Source of the DNA: Mycobacterium fragae
Lineage (GTDB): Bacteria > Actinomycetota > Actinomycetes > Mycobacteriales > Mycobacteriaceae
NCBI RefSeq assembly: GCF_002102185.1
Contig: NZ_LQOW01000003.1
Location: forward strand, 124,001-188,000
Direction of reading: 5' to 3'
Length of the DNA: 64,000 bases
How positions within the stretch are numbered: position 1 is the first letter of the stretch; each line of letters opens with the position of its first letter. The position numbers and the translations under genes are program-made. This document shows positions 22,252 through 30,938 of this stretch, one piece after another. Below the pieces are notes generated by a model that worked only from the letters and a program-made list of their open reading frames with translations, was not told the origin of the DNA and searched no databases.

Positions 22252-24575
22252 CGACACCGGTCGGCGGGCGGACGGTCCCGCTGTCCTTTGCGGATGTATG
22301 CAAGCGAGTCTTTCTCGGCAAGCCGCTGATCACCGAGGAGCTGTCAACCGAGAGGTTGTCGAATCCCGTTGCCCTCGGGGCGCTTTCACCCGACGCGATC
22401 TCATCGACGGCCTACGGTCCCGAGCAGATCCTGATCGAGCTGTTGCCGCGAGCAGGGCTTGCCGCGTTTGTGTTGTTGCTTCCTATCACCGGCGTCATTT
22501 TGTTGATCCTGGCGCTGGTGGCGGCATCGTATCGGCAGGTCGTCATGGCCTACACCCGAGCCGGCGGTTCTTACATTGTCGCGCGGGACAACTTCGGGCC
22601 GCGCGTGGCTCAGATCGCCGCCGCCGCGCTGCTGATCGATTACATCGTCACGGTGGCGGTGCAGACGGCGGCGGGCACGGTGGCGGTGGTGTCGGCGATA
22701 CCGGTACTGGGCCCCTACAGCCTGGAGATCACCGTCGGAGTGGTGATCGTTATGTGTTACGCGAACCTGCGCGGGTTGCGGGAAGCGGGCCGGTCGTTCG
22801 CGGTATCGACCTACTCCTTCGTGATCATGATGATACTGATGATCATCACTGGCGTCGTTCGCGAAATCTTCTGGGGCCTACCGACATACGACCCACAGCA
22901 CATCCCGGGGGCGGTGCCCGTGCATCAGGGGACTGGGTTGGTGATGGGCGCGACGATCCTGGTATTACTGCGAGCGTTCGCCAACGGCGGGTCATCGCTG
23001 ACCGGAGTGGAGGCCATCTCCAACACCGTCAATGTCTTCCGAAAGCCACAGGGCCGCAACGCGCGCCGGGTCCTCACCGCTATGGCTTGCATTCTCGGGT
23101 TCTTGTTGGCGGGTTTGTCCTACCTGGCCTACGTCACCCACGCCACTCCCTATGTCGACGAATACCCGTCGGTGCTGTCTCAGGTTGGCCGGGTGGTCTT
23201 CGGTCACGGGGTGATCGGTCAGGCCCTTTATCTCCTGCTTCAGGTTTCGACCGCGGCGATCTTGTTCACAGGCGGGAACACCAGTTTCAACGGTTTCCCC
23301 GCACTGGCGAGTTTCGTCGCAGAAGACCGCTTCCTGCCCCGGCAGCTGACGAAACGCGGTCACCGGCTGGTGTTTTCCAACGGCATCATCGCGCTCACGG
23401 CACTCTCGGTGGCGCTGCTGGTCGTCACTGGTGGGTCGGTCAATGCGCTGGTGCCGTTCTATGCGATCGGCGTGTTCACCGGCTTCTCGATGGCTGGTTA
23501 CGGCATGACCAAACACCATCTGACCCACCGCGAGTCAGGCTGGCGACACAAGTTGGCGATCAATTTCTCCGCGGCGATCTTGTCAACAGTCGTGGTGGGC
23601 ATTTTCGCGGTGGCCAAGTTCACCGAAGGTGCGTGGCTGGTTGTTGTTGTGTTCCCCTTGCTGGTGTTCGTGCTGATCCGACTCAACCGCGAGTATCGGG
23701 CCGAGGCGGCGATTCTCGAGATGTTCCGCACGGACCGACCCGAGGTGGTGAAATACGCTCGACACCGCGTGTTTGTCTTCGTCAGCTCGCTTGACCTCGC
23801 GGTGCTCGAGGCGCTGCGCTACGGCAAGGGACTGCGAGCCGACGAGTTGATCGCGGTGCATTTCATGGTCGACGCGGCGCTTGCCGAGCGGCTACGGAAG
23901 CGTTGGGATCACTTCGATCTCGACACCCGGCTGCGGGTGGTGGACTGCCCGGACCGCCAGATCAACAGGGCCGCACAGGAACTGGTGCTGCGGGCGCTGA
24001 GCGAGCATCCGGACACCAACGTGACGGTGCTGCTGCCGCGCCGCACCTACGCGCCGCTGCTGGGGCGGCTGCTTCATGACCGCACCGCGGACAAGATCGC
24101 GCGGGCCGTCAGCCGAATCCCGGACGCGGCCGCGACGATCGTGCCCTACGACGTGCAGTCCCGGATCGCGGAAGCGTTCCCCGAACTTTTCGAGCAGCGG
24201 GTTGCTCGCGAACTCGAGAGGATCGAAGCGCGGATCTCCCGCGGTGAACAGCAGACCGTCCAGCAGTACGAGCACCCGGACCGGCCGGCGACGGTGATTC
24301 CGGTGGGCGGGCTCATCGAGGGACAGCGGGCCACCATCGAAGGCCGGGTCAGCCAGGTCGAGGACATCACAAGACGTCGAGGAACCTTCCGCTGGATCAT
24401 CGTCGGTGACGACAGCGGCGACGTTCGCGTCACCTTCCGGCCCGGGCACGGCGGCGACGACATTCAGCCGGGCCAGCTGTTGCGCATCACCGGAAAGGTG
24501 CGTCAAAGCGGCAACCACCCCGTCGAGATGGTCGACCCGAACTATCAGCTGATCGAGGAATCAGAGGAGTCGTAG
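22248..24575 (+). CDS. APC-superfamily permease with cytosolic OB-fold tail
   Basis: About 775 residues. Residues 1-480 form some twelve membrane helices of the amino acid-polyamine-organocation superfamily, starting with the family signature GALSPDAISSTAYGPEQIL and including TRAGGSYIVARDNFG. The remainder is cytosolic: a region around residues 500-690 rich in Arg and Asp (LRVVDCPDRQINRAAQELVLRAL, VTVLLPRRTYAPLLGRLLHDRT) resembling the universal-stress-like tail of such permeases, then at about 700-770 an OB-fold-like segment (IEGRVSQVEDITRR, IIVGDDSGDVRVTF, IQPGQLLRITGKV). Substrate unknown. GTG 22242 is an alternative start. Confidence 0.8.
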   Translation: MTTPVGGRTVPLSFADVCKRVFLGKPLITEELSTERLSNPVALGALSPDAISSTAYGPEQILIELLPRAGLAAFVLLLPITGVILLILALVAASYRQVVMAYTRAGGSYIVARDNFGPRVAQIAAAALLIDYIVTVAVQTAAGTVAVVSAIPVLGPYSLEITVGVVIVMCYANLRGLREAGRSFAVSTYSFVIMMILMIITGVVREIFWGLPTYDPQHIPGAVPVHQGTGLVMGATILVLLRAFANGGSSLTGVEAISNTVNVFRKPQGRNARRVLTAMACILGFLLAGLSYLAYVTHATPYVDEYPSVLSQVGRVVFGHGVIGQALYLLLQVSTAAILFTGGNTSFNGFPALASFVAEDRFLPRQLTKRGHRLVFSNGIIALTALSVALLVVTGGSVNALVPFYAIGVFTGFSMAGYGMTKHHLTHRESGWRHKLAINFSAAILSTVVVGIFAVAKFTEGAWLVVVVFPLLVFVLIRLNREYRAEAAILEMFRTDRPEVVKYARHRVFVFVSSLDLAVLEALRYGKGLRADELIAVHFMVDAALAERLRKRWDHFDLDTRLRVVDCPDRQINRAAQELVLRALSEHPDTNVTVLLPRRTYAPLLGRLLHDRTADKIARAVSRIPDAAATIVPYDVQSRIAEAFPELFEQRVARELERIEARISRGEQQTVQQYEHPDRPATVIPVGGLIEGQRATIEGRVSQVEDITRRRGTFRWIIVGDDSGDVRVTFRPGHGGDDIQPGQLLRITGKVRQSGNHPVEMVDPNYQLIEESEES

Positions 24576-25037
24576 TCACATCGTCGTGTTCGACGGGCGC
24601 GGCCGATGCGAGCGATACTTGCGATCCAGCAGCTCAGCGGTTTTCAGGTTCGTGTCTTCGGGCGGTGCCGTGGGGCCGCTCGAAGCGGGAGCACTCGGCG
24701 AGCCGCCGCGCGTCCATGCCACCAACTGCGGGATGAGGATCAACGCGCCGACGGCGGACAGCGAGGTTGTCCAGACCCGCCGGGGCAGCAAAGCGCTGTT
24801 GCACTGATCGACGTAACTGGTGGCCGGGCGGCCACTTGATGCGGCGCGCTGGTCATCATTCGTCGCCTGCAGCAACTCGGAGCTATAGCCGTTGCCGCAT
24901 TTGATCTGGATTCCCCACTGGTCGTATGCGTGCAGGTAGACGGGGAAACACAACGCGAGCAGGCCGGCGGCGAGCAGGGCGGCGCCGACGAGCATGGCTA
25001 GCCAGGGCCGGGTGATCACCTTGGCCGATGTGTCCAT
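24576..25037 (-). CDS. Hypothetical protein with two membrane helices
   Basis: 153 residues. Helix 1 at about 12-34 (LAMLVGAALLAAGLLALCFPVYL) and helix 2 at about 88-106 (TTSLSAVGALILIPQLVAW) enclose a loop of some 50 residues that contains two Cys (IKCGNGY and VDQCNSAL), possibly a disulfide outside the cell. The C-terminal 40 residues are Pro/Ser/Thr-rich and polar. No family recognised. Its stop abuts the stop of the permease on the other strand. Confidence 0.65.
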   Translation of the reverse strand: MDTSAKVITRPWLAMLVGAALLAAGLLALCFPVYLHAYDQWGIQIKCGNGYSSELLQATNDDQRAASSGRPATSYVDQCNSALLPRRVWTTSLSAVGALILIPQLVAWTRGGSPSAPASSGPTAPPEDTNLKTAELLDRKYRSHRPRPSNTTM

Positions 25038-25068
25038 GACCCTATGATGCGACGCGCGTCCCGTCGCG

Positions 25069-27744
25069 TCACGAAGTCAGGATGTAGTCGTCGTCGCGGG
25101 GCCGGGTCAGCATGCTGGTCAGCCGCTTGCGGCCGAACGGCCACAGGTCGATGTGGTTGTCGTCGGCGAAGTACCAGGAGTTGCAGCCGGTGTTCCAGAC
25201 GGTCGGGCCCATCGCCTCGGCGACGTCGTCGGCGAACCGGCTGGTGGCTTCCTCGGTTATCTCGACGGTGGTGATCTCGCCGTCGCTGAATCGGCGTAGC
25301 CATCCGACGATGTAGCGGGCGGTCAGTTCGGCGACGTGTTGAAGTGACATCGACCCGGAGGGGGAGTTGGGGCCGAGAACCGTGAACAGATTGGGGAACC
25401 CCGGAATCGCCGTCATCGCCCAGGCTCGCGGACCCTTCGCCCAGGCGTCGTCGATAGACAGGCCGTCGCGCCCGCGCAAGCTCATCGGGCGCATGTAGTT
25501 GTGGGCCTGGAAGCCGGTGGCCAGCACGATGACGTCGACGTCGTGGTCCACGCCATCGGCGGTTCGTATCCCGGTCGGGGTGACCGCCGTGATCGGCTCG
25601 GTGACGAAGCTGGCGTTTGGCCTGCCGATGCGGCGGTAGTAGCTGCCGGAGACCACCTGCCGCTTGCAGAACGGTTGGTAGCCGGGGGTGAGGCGGACAC
25701 GAAGGTCCTTGTCGCGCACCTGAACTCGCAGGCATAACCGTGCATAGCGCTGAGCCAGCCGTCGCCGCCAGGTCGGCCGGGTAACCAGGTCGACGACAAG
25801 ATCGGAACCGATGCGCTGCCCACGGTCCACGGTCCACGCGAACCCCGGCATCGCCCGCAGCAGCCGCCCGACGACACGCGGTTGCCGCAGCCCCGTCGGC
25901 ATCCACATCACCCACTGCGGAGTGCGGACGAAATGCGTGATGTGCGCCGCAGCGGGCTGCAGCGCCGAGAACACCTGCACGCCAGTCGAACCGGTGCCGA
26001 TCACCGCCACCCGTCGGTCCGCGGTGTCGACGTATGTCCAGCGGGCGGTGTGCACCACAGGGCCGGGAAACGAGTCCAGACCGGGGATATCGGGTATCGA
26101 CGGGTGGTGCAAGACGCCGGTGGCGGCGACGAGGAAGTCGGCGTCGATCTGCTCACCGCCGGCGGTGGATATCCGCCAGCGGTTGTCGGTGAACACCGCC
26201 GAAGTGACCTCGCATTCCAGTCGCAGGTGGCGGTCCAGTTGCAGGCGGTCGACGACATCGCGGTGGTATTGCCGGATCTCCTCGGCGGTGGCCCATACGT
26301 GTTTCCAGTCGGGTTTGGGCGCGAACGCAAACTGGTAGGTGTGCGACGGCACATCGCATCTCAGGCCGGGGTAGCGGTTCCAGTGCCAGACGCCACCGAC
26401 CTCGGAGCCCTTTTCCAGAATCGTGAAGTCGGTGAAGCCGGCCTGGCGGAAGGTGTGCGCGGCGGCGATACCGGCCATGCCGGCGCCGACGATCACGATA
26501 CGAGGCTCACGTCTGGGCTCGACGGCGACCGGAAGCGACCGAAGCCCGCGCAATACCGGGCTGGCAATTCGCGTCGGCTCTCCGGCGGGCGCGAGGTGCG
26601 GCAGCCGGCGGGCCAGCATCTCGATTGCCGCGCGGCCTTCGATGCGGGCCAGCGCGTTGCCGATGCAAAAGTGGATGCCGGAGCCGAACGCGATGTGCTC
26701 GTTGGGTTTTCGGTCGAGCCGAAATTCGTCGGGATCATCCCAGTAGCGGGGGTCGCGATTCGCGGAGGCGATAAGCGGCAGCACGCTGGCGCCGGCGGGG
26801 ATCGTCGTTCCGTCGATCGTCACATCGGTGGTGGCGACTCGCAGTAGCCCTTGGCCGGGCCCGTCGAACCGCAGTGTTTCCTCCACTGCTGCTGCGGCCA
26901 GGGCGGGATCGGCGGTGATCTGCTGCCAAAGCGCGGGACGGTCGAACAACGCCAGCATCGCGTTGGAGACCAGGTTCGTCGTCGTCTCGTTGCCGGCGAC
27001 CAGGAGCAGGACACAGAAGTTGATGAGTTCGCCGAGGCTCAGTGCATCTGCGTCATCGTCGCCGGCAATCAGCAGGCTGACGAGGTCGTCGCCGGGATCG
27101 CGGCGCCGCTGGCGCACCGTTCGCGCGAAGAACCACGCGATCTCGGCGGCGCTGGTCAGCATCCTCACCTTGCTGCCGCCGGTGAGCAGCCCGTTGACCA
27201 GGTTGTCCGACCAGCGCTTGAAGTCATCGTGTCGGTCGGCCGGGATGCCCATCATCTCGGCTATCACGATGGTAGGCAGCGGGGAAGCCAGCTCAGCGAC
27301 CAAATCGATTGATTCGCCGGAGACTTTCGCGGCGATGTTCTCGACGAGGCTTTCGGCGATCTCCCGAATCCTTGGTTCCCAGGCGCTGATTCGTCTCGGG
27401 GTGAACGCTCGGCGCACCTTGCGACGCAGCTGGGTATGGTCGGGCGGGTCGCTGGTCAGCAATGTGCGATGCGGCACCACTCGACCGAGCACTCCGGCGA
27501 GCCCGCCCGGGACCTTCATCGCCGGGTTGAACGGGTTGCTGTCGAAGCGCGACGCGTTGTCGAGGTCGGAGGAGAACCGCTTGGCATCCCGCACCGCGAG
27601 CGCCACGTCATCGTGGCGGCTGAGGATCCACAGATCGGGATTGTTGCAGTGGTAGACCGGTGCTTCGTCGCGCAGCCACGCATAGTGTGGGTAGGGGTTT
27701 TCTATGACCGCCGGGTTGTTCAAATCGAAATGCGTTCGCGTCAT
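25069..27744 (-). CDS. Cytochrome P450 - Baeyer-Villiger monooxygenase fusion
   Basis: One uninterrupted 891-residue chain with two oxygenase modules. Residues 1-410 are a class I-type bacterial P450: I-helix VAGNETTTNL, EETLR for the ExxR motif, and haem loop FGSGIHFCIGNALA with Cys360. Residues 416-891 are a class B flavin monooxygenase: FAD motif IVIVGAGMAGIAAA (416-429), NADPH Rossmann motif VAVIGTGSTGVQ, and FPGPVVHTARW (559-569), matching the FxGxxxHxxxW part of the Baeyer-Villiger fingerprint except that Thr follows the Trp where Pro or Asp is usual. The two are joined by only about five residues (VEPRREPR). The ATG overlaps the TetR stop (ATGA). Substrate and redox partner of the P450 half are unknown; no reductase domain is attached to it. 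Confidence 0.93.
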   Translation of the reverse strand: MTRTHFDLNNPAVIENPYPHYAWLRDEAPVYHCNNPDLWILSRHDDVALAVRDAKRFSSDLDNASRFDSNPFNPAMKVPGGLAGVLGRVVPHRTLLTSDPPDHTQLRRKVRRAFTPRRISAWEPRIREIAESLVENIAAKVSGESIDLVAELASPLPTIVIAEMMGIPADRHDDFKRWSDNLVNGLLTGGSKVRMLTSAAEIAWFFARTVRQRRRDPGDDLVSLLIAGDDDADALSLGELINFCVLLLVAGNETTTNLVSNAMLALFDRPALWQQITADPALAAAAVEETLRFDGPGQGLLRVATTDVTIDGTTIPAGASVLPLIASANRDPRYWDDPDEFRLDRKPNEHIAFGSGIHFCIGNALARIEGRAAIEMLARRLPHLAPAGEPTRIASPVLRGLRSLPVAVEPRREPRIVIVGAGMAGIAAAHTFRQAGFTDFTILEKGSEVGGVWHWNRYPGLRCDVPSHTYQFAFAPKPDWKHVWATAEEIRQYHRDVVDRLQLDRHLRLECEVTSAVFTDNRWRISTAGGEQIDADFLVAATGVLHHPSIPDIPGLDSFPGPVVHTARWTYVDTADRRVAVIGTGSTGVQVFSALQPAAAHITHFVRTPQWVMWMPTGLRQPRVVGRLLRAMPGFAWTVDRGQRIGSDLVVDLVTRPTWRRRLAQRYARLCLRVQVRDKDLRVRLTPGYQPFCKRQVVSGSYYRRIGRPNASFVTEPITAVTPTGIRTADGVDHDVDVIVLATGFQAHNYMRPMSLRGRDGLSIDDAWAKGPRAWAMTAIPGFPNLFTVLGPNSPSGSMSLQHVAELTARYIVGWLRRFSDGEITTVEITEEATSRFADDVAEAMGPTVWNTGCNSWYFADDNHIDLWPFGRKRLTSMLTRPRDDDYILTS

Positions 27745-28337
27745 TTCGCTGCTCTGATCGCGGTCATCAGGGTATGCACCCATTGCCGAACGAAGCGGTC
27801 CTCGTCGATTCCGAACGGCCGGTCGTCGTGGATCGACGTTGCGATCCAGTAGTTCTCGATCGCCCCGAGCCAGATCACGGTAATCGCTTGGAAGTCGCGA
27901 TCCGGTGAACCGTCTGCAGGCGCTTTCTCCTCGAGCCACTTGGCCAGGAACTGGCGCGACTGTGCGAACAGCCGATCGCGGGCATCGGCCATCACCTCCG
28001 GGAACCGCTCGCCTTCCTTCGCCATCACCCGAATCAGGTCACGCCAGCTGGTCATCAGCACCAGCGATCCACGGGCAACCAGCGTCAGCTCGGCCTCCAG
28101 ATTGCCCAGCGAAAGCATCGGCGCGAGGCTGAAACTCGCGTCTGCGGTCTGAATCGCCCGTTCGACCGCCGCGGACAGCACCTGTTCCTTCGAGCCGAAA
28201 TGCGTGTAGAGGGCTCCCGAGTGCGGCGACAGCCCGGCTGCTTCCTCGATCGACGCGACGGATGTGCCGGCATAGCCGCGGTCGGCGAATAGCCGCAGCG
28301 CCTCATTGAGGATCCGATCGCGGGTGCTGTCGGCCAC
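27741..28337 (-). CDS. TetR-family regulator of the P450-BVMO gene
   Basis: 198 residues from a GTG at 28337 that has GGAG eight bases upstream; longer readings would run through the palindromes listed at 28351-28383 and so are unlikely. HTH domain: RILNEALRLFADRGYAGTSVASIEEAAGLSPHSGALYTHFGSKEQVL (about residues 8-54). C-terminal helical ligand domain without recognised subtype. Coupled by ATGA to the downstream fusion gene, and opposite the esterase at 28427, so it probably controls both directions. Confidence 0.9.
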   Translation of the reverse strand: MADSTRDRILNEALRLFADRGYAGTSVASIEEAAGLSPHSGALYTHFGSKEQVLSAAVERAIQTADASFSLAPMLSLGNLEAELTLVARGSLVLMTSWRDLIRVMAKEGERFPEVMADARDRLFAQSRQFLAKWLEEKAPADGSPDRDFQAITVIWLGAIENYWIATSIHDDRPFGIDEDRFVRQWVHTLMTAIRAAK

Positions 28338-28350
28338 AGACGTCGCTCCA

Positions 28351-28383
28351 ATCAAGCGCTTGGGTATTCCAAGCATATGCTTG
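28351..28383. promoter_or_regulatory. Nested palindromes with CAAG/CTTG half-sites (TetR operator region)
   Basis: Between the divergent TetR and esterase starts lie CAAGCGCTTG (28353-28362) and CAAGCATATGCTTG (28370-28383), both perfect palindromes; the inner arms also pair as GCTTGG-N5-CCAAGC. The first site fits the CAAGnnCTTG core reported for the mycobacterial regulator KstR2. Such stacked dyads next to a tetR gene are the usual arrangement for autoregulation. Which regulator binds is not known. Confidence 0.65.
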
Positions 28384-28426
28384 TCCGGCCGCCTCCACAA
28401 GAGGGGTCCAGTCGGCGGGTGGTTAA

Positions 28427-29704
28427 GTGACCGGTGTGAAAAGACTGGCAGCTGTACTGGGCTCCCTGACCGGCTCGGCGTTCACCGCCAATGGCTATCG
28501 ACCACTGAGCAAGCGCGGCTACCCCTCGCTGTACGCCTTCGCCTTCGGCGTTTTCGCTTCCGAACTTCCGCTGCAGATGCTCGGCGGCCAGGTGGCTCTG
28601 CTGACCGCGGTGAACCGCAGGCTCTCGCCGCGGGTGCGCTGGTTCAGCTGGCTGGTATCGGCGGCGTCGTGGCTGGGACTACTGGGCCTGCACCGCATCG
28701 GTCGCCAGGCCGACGCGCCCCTGACCGCCGCGCTGGACGCCGGGTTGGGCACCGACCGTCGCACCGAGTCGGGTGATTTGTGGAAGCGGCCGGAGGGCGC
28801 CGGCACCGCCAAGACGCCCGGAGTGATCCGCATGATGCGGATCTATCGCGACTATGCGCACGACACCGACATCAGCTATGGCCCTTATGGCTCGCGGAAC
28901 CATCTCGACATCTGGCGACGGGCCGATTTGGACCCGGACGGACGGGCGCCGGTCCTCCTGCAGGTTCCCGGCGGCGCCTGGATGCTGGGCAGCAAACGCC
29001 AACAGGCGTATCCGTTGATGAGTCATCTCGCCGAGCTGGGCTGGGTGTGTGTGGCGATCAACTACCGGCTCAGTCCACGCTCGACGTGGCCCGACCACCT
29101 CGTCGACGTCAAACGCGCACTGGTCTGGACCAAAGAGCACATCGCCGAGTACGGCGGCGATCCGGACTGGATAGCGATCACCGGCGGCTCGGCGGGCGGC
29201 CACCTCAGCGCGCTGGCGGCGCTCACCGCGAATGATCCACAATTCCAACCGGGTTTCGAGGACGCCGATACCAGCGTGCGGGCCGCTGTCCCGTTCTACG
29301 GCGTCTACGACTTCACCCGAACGGACACCTCGATACACCCGTTGTTGGCGCCGACGCTGGCCAAGTACGTGTTCAAACTGTCGCGCTCCGAAACCGCCGA
29401 GGCATTCCGCGCCGCCTCGCCGATCACCCACGTCGGTCCCGACGCACCACCGTGTTTCGTGCTGCACGGACGCAACGACTCATTGATCCCGGTCGAACAG
29501 GCCCGGGCCTTCACCGCGCGGCTGAGCGAAGTCAGCAACCAGCCCGTCGTCTATGCCGAATTGCCCTGCGCGCAACATGCATTCGACATCTTCGGATCGG
29601 CGCGTGCCGCGCATGCGGCCGTGGCCGTAGAGCAATTTCTCGCCGAAATCTACGCATCGGGCCGCGCAGGCACCGGTGTCGAGCGCCGGGGAGCCAGGGG
29701 TTAA
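28427..29704 (+). CDS. Alpha/beta hydrolase, LipC/LipQ-like carboxylesterase
   Basis: 425 residues. An N-terminal hydrophobic region (about 1-90, with two possible membrane helices around residues 45-60 and 70-86) precedes a hormone-sensitive-lipase-type hydrolase domain: oxyanion motif PGGAWMLGS, nucleophile ITGGSAGGH with Ser255, Asp in LHGRNDSLIPVEQARAF and His in CAQHAFDIF. Resembles the mycobacterial lipases LipC and LipQ in layout. Likely an envelope-associated esterase. Divergent from the TetR/P450-BVMO operon with the shared palindromes between them, so it may hydrolyse the ester product of the monooxygenase (inference). Confidence 0.85.
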   Translation: MTGVKRLAAVLGSLTGSAFTANGYRPLSKRGYPSLYAFAFGVFASELPLQMLGGQVALLTAVNRRLSPRVRWFSWLVSAASWLGLLGLHRIGRQADAPLTAALDAGLGTDRRTESGDLWKRPEGAGTAKTPGVIRMMRIYRDYAHDTDISYGPYGSRNHLDIWRRADLDPDGRAPVLLQVPGGAWMLGSKRQQAYPLMSHLAELGWVCVAINYRLSPRSTWPDHLVDVKRALVWTKEHIAEYGGDPDWIAITGGSAGGHLSALAALTANDPQFQPGFEDADTSVRAAVPFYGVYDFTRTDTSIHPLLAPTLAKYVFKLSRSETAEAFRAASPITHVGPDAPPCFVLHGRNDSLIPVEQARAFTARLSEVSNQPVVYAELPCAQHAFDIFGSARAAHAAVAVEQFLAEIYASGRAGTGVERRGARG

Positions 29705-29740
29705 CCGCACGGCAGCTGGTACACCTTTTGCCCACCTTCG

Positions 29741-29775
29741 AGCGACAAATCCCTTGTGGGCCTTAGATTGTCGCT
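29741..29775. terminator. Hairpin between convergent genes
   Basis: AGCGACAA (29741-29748) pairs perfectly with TTGTCGCT (29768-29775), with two more pairs beyond a bulged A and a 14-base loop. It lies between the ends of two converging genes (29704 and 29852) and is well placed as a two-way terminator. No U-tract, which is common for mycobacterial terminators. Confidence 0.5.
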
Positions 29776-29851
29776 ATGAGGCGGGCAAATTGCATACCTC
29801 TTCGGTCCAGGGACTCCTGTGACAGAAGTGATCGCCGCCCTGCGTGTGGAT

Positions 29852-30928
29852 CTACGCGTCGATTACTACGCGACCGCTTTTCGCCCGCGAGACGCAGACC
29901 AGCATTTCGTCATCGCCCTCTGCAGTGCGCCCCCGGCGATCGACCTCCCCGGCCAGCACCTTGACCTTGCAGGTGCCGCAGAACCCTTGCTGGCAGGAGT
30001 AGGCCGTCGTCGGGTCGCGGTCGAGCATGACGCTCAGCGCCGACCGATTCGCGGGCACGCTGAGCACCTGCTGCGAGCGCCCGAGTTCGAGCTCGAAGGG
30101 GATACCGTCGACGACCGGCGGCGGACTGAACCGTTCATAGTGCAGTGGCGCATTGGCGTGTTGGTCGCGCAGTGTGCGTACCGACTCCAGCATGCCGGTC
30201 GGCCCGCAAACATAGACAGCTGTCGTCGGCCCCGCGTCGGCGAGCAGCTCCTCCGCGGTGGCGAAACGGCCGCGCTCGTCGTCGGCCCATACAGTCACCC
30301 GATCCGGCGCCACCGCCACCACCTCGTCCAGCAGCGGCATGTACTGACGGCTGCGGCCGGCATACACTGCGCGCCAATCGACTCCATGCTGCGCGGCCAG
30401 CCGGATCATGGGCAGGATCGGCGTCACCCCGATGCCGCCGATCAAGAACAACACCTCACGCTCATCGGTGACGAGATAGAACGCGTTGCGGGGACCCTCG
30501 AAAACCAGTGTGTCGCCAGCGTCGAAGGCTTCATGCATCTCAATTGAACCGCCGCCGCCATCGGCGATCCGGCGCACGGCGATGCGGTAGTCGGTGCGCC
30601 GCCCGGGCGGACCGCACAGTGAATACTGCCGGCGGCGACCCGAGGGCAGCCGAACATCGATGTGCGCGCCGGGCGTCCAGGAGGGCAGCAATCCGCCGTC
30701 CGGGTCGGCCAGCGTCAAAGCGACCACATCGGGCGCGAGCAGTTCGCGTTTGGTGACCACAGCGGTATTGGTGCGCTGCACCGGCACAACCCGTGACGGC
30801 CTCCACCGCGAAGCCGACGCCAAGCCCCCGAACAGCGCGCCCACGCCGACCAGCGCCGTGTAGAGCCGGTCGCGCTTGCGGCGGCCATAGAGGTCGGCTG
30901 GCCTGCTTTCCCAAATGCTTTGCGTCAC
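29852..30928 (-). CDS. FMN/[2Fe-2S] oxidoreductase (phthalate dioxygenase reductase/VanB type)
   Basis: 358 residues. About 48 N-terminal residues contain a weak hydrophobic helix (YTALVGVGALFGGLASA) that could hold it at the membrane. Then an FNR-like flavin domain with RRQYSLCGP (FMN) and an NAD(P) domain with LFLIGGIGVTPILPMI and YVCGPTGMLESV, then a C-terminal plant-type [2Fe-2S] ferredoxin domain with Cys312, 317, 320 and 345. This domain order is that of one-component reductases that feed oxygenases. It is the last gene of a four-gene operon, ten bases after the hydrolase-SDR gene; its natural partner there is the diiron protein at 32704-33618 (inference). Confidence 0.9.
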   Translation of the reverse strand: MTQSIWESRPADLYGRRKRDRLYTALVGVGALFGGLASASRWRPSRVVPVQRTNTAVVTKRELLAPDVVALTLADPDGGLLPSWTPGAHIDVRLPSGRRRQYSLCGPPGRRTDYRIAVRRIADGGGGSIEMHEAFDAGDTLVFEGPRNAFYLVTDEREVLFLIGGIGVTPILPMIRLAAQHGVDWRAVYAGRSRQYMPLLDEVVAVAPDRVTVWADDERGRFATAEELLADAGPTTAVYVCGPTGMLESVRTLRDQHANAPLHYERFSPPPVVDGIPFELELGRSQQVLSVPANRSALSVMLDRDPTTAYSCQQGFCGTCKVKVLAGEVDRRGRTAEGDDEMLVCVSRAKSGRVVIDA

Positions 30929-30938
30929 AGTATCTCTC

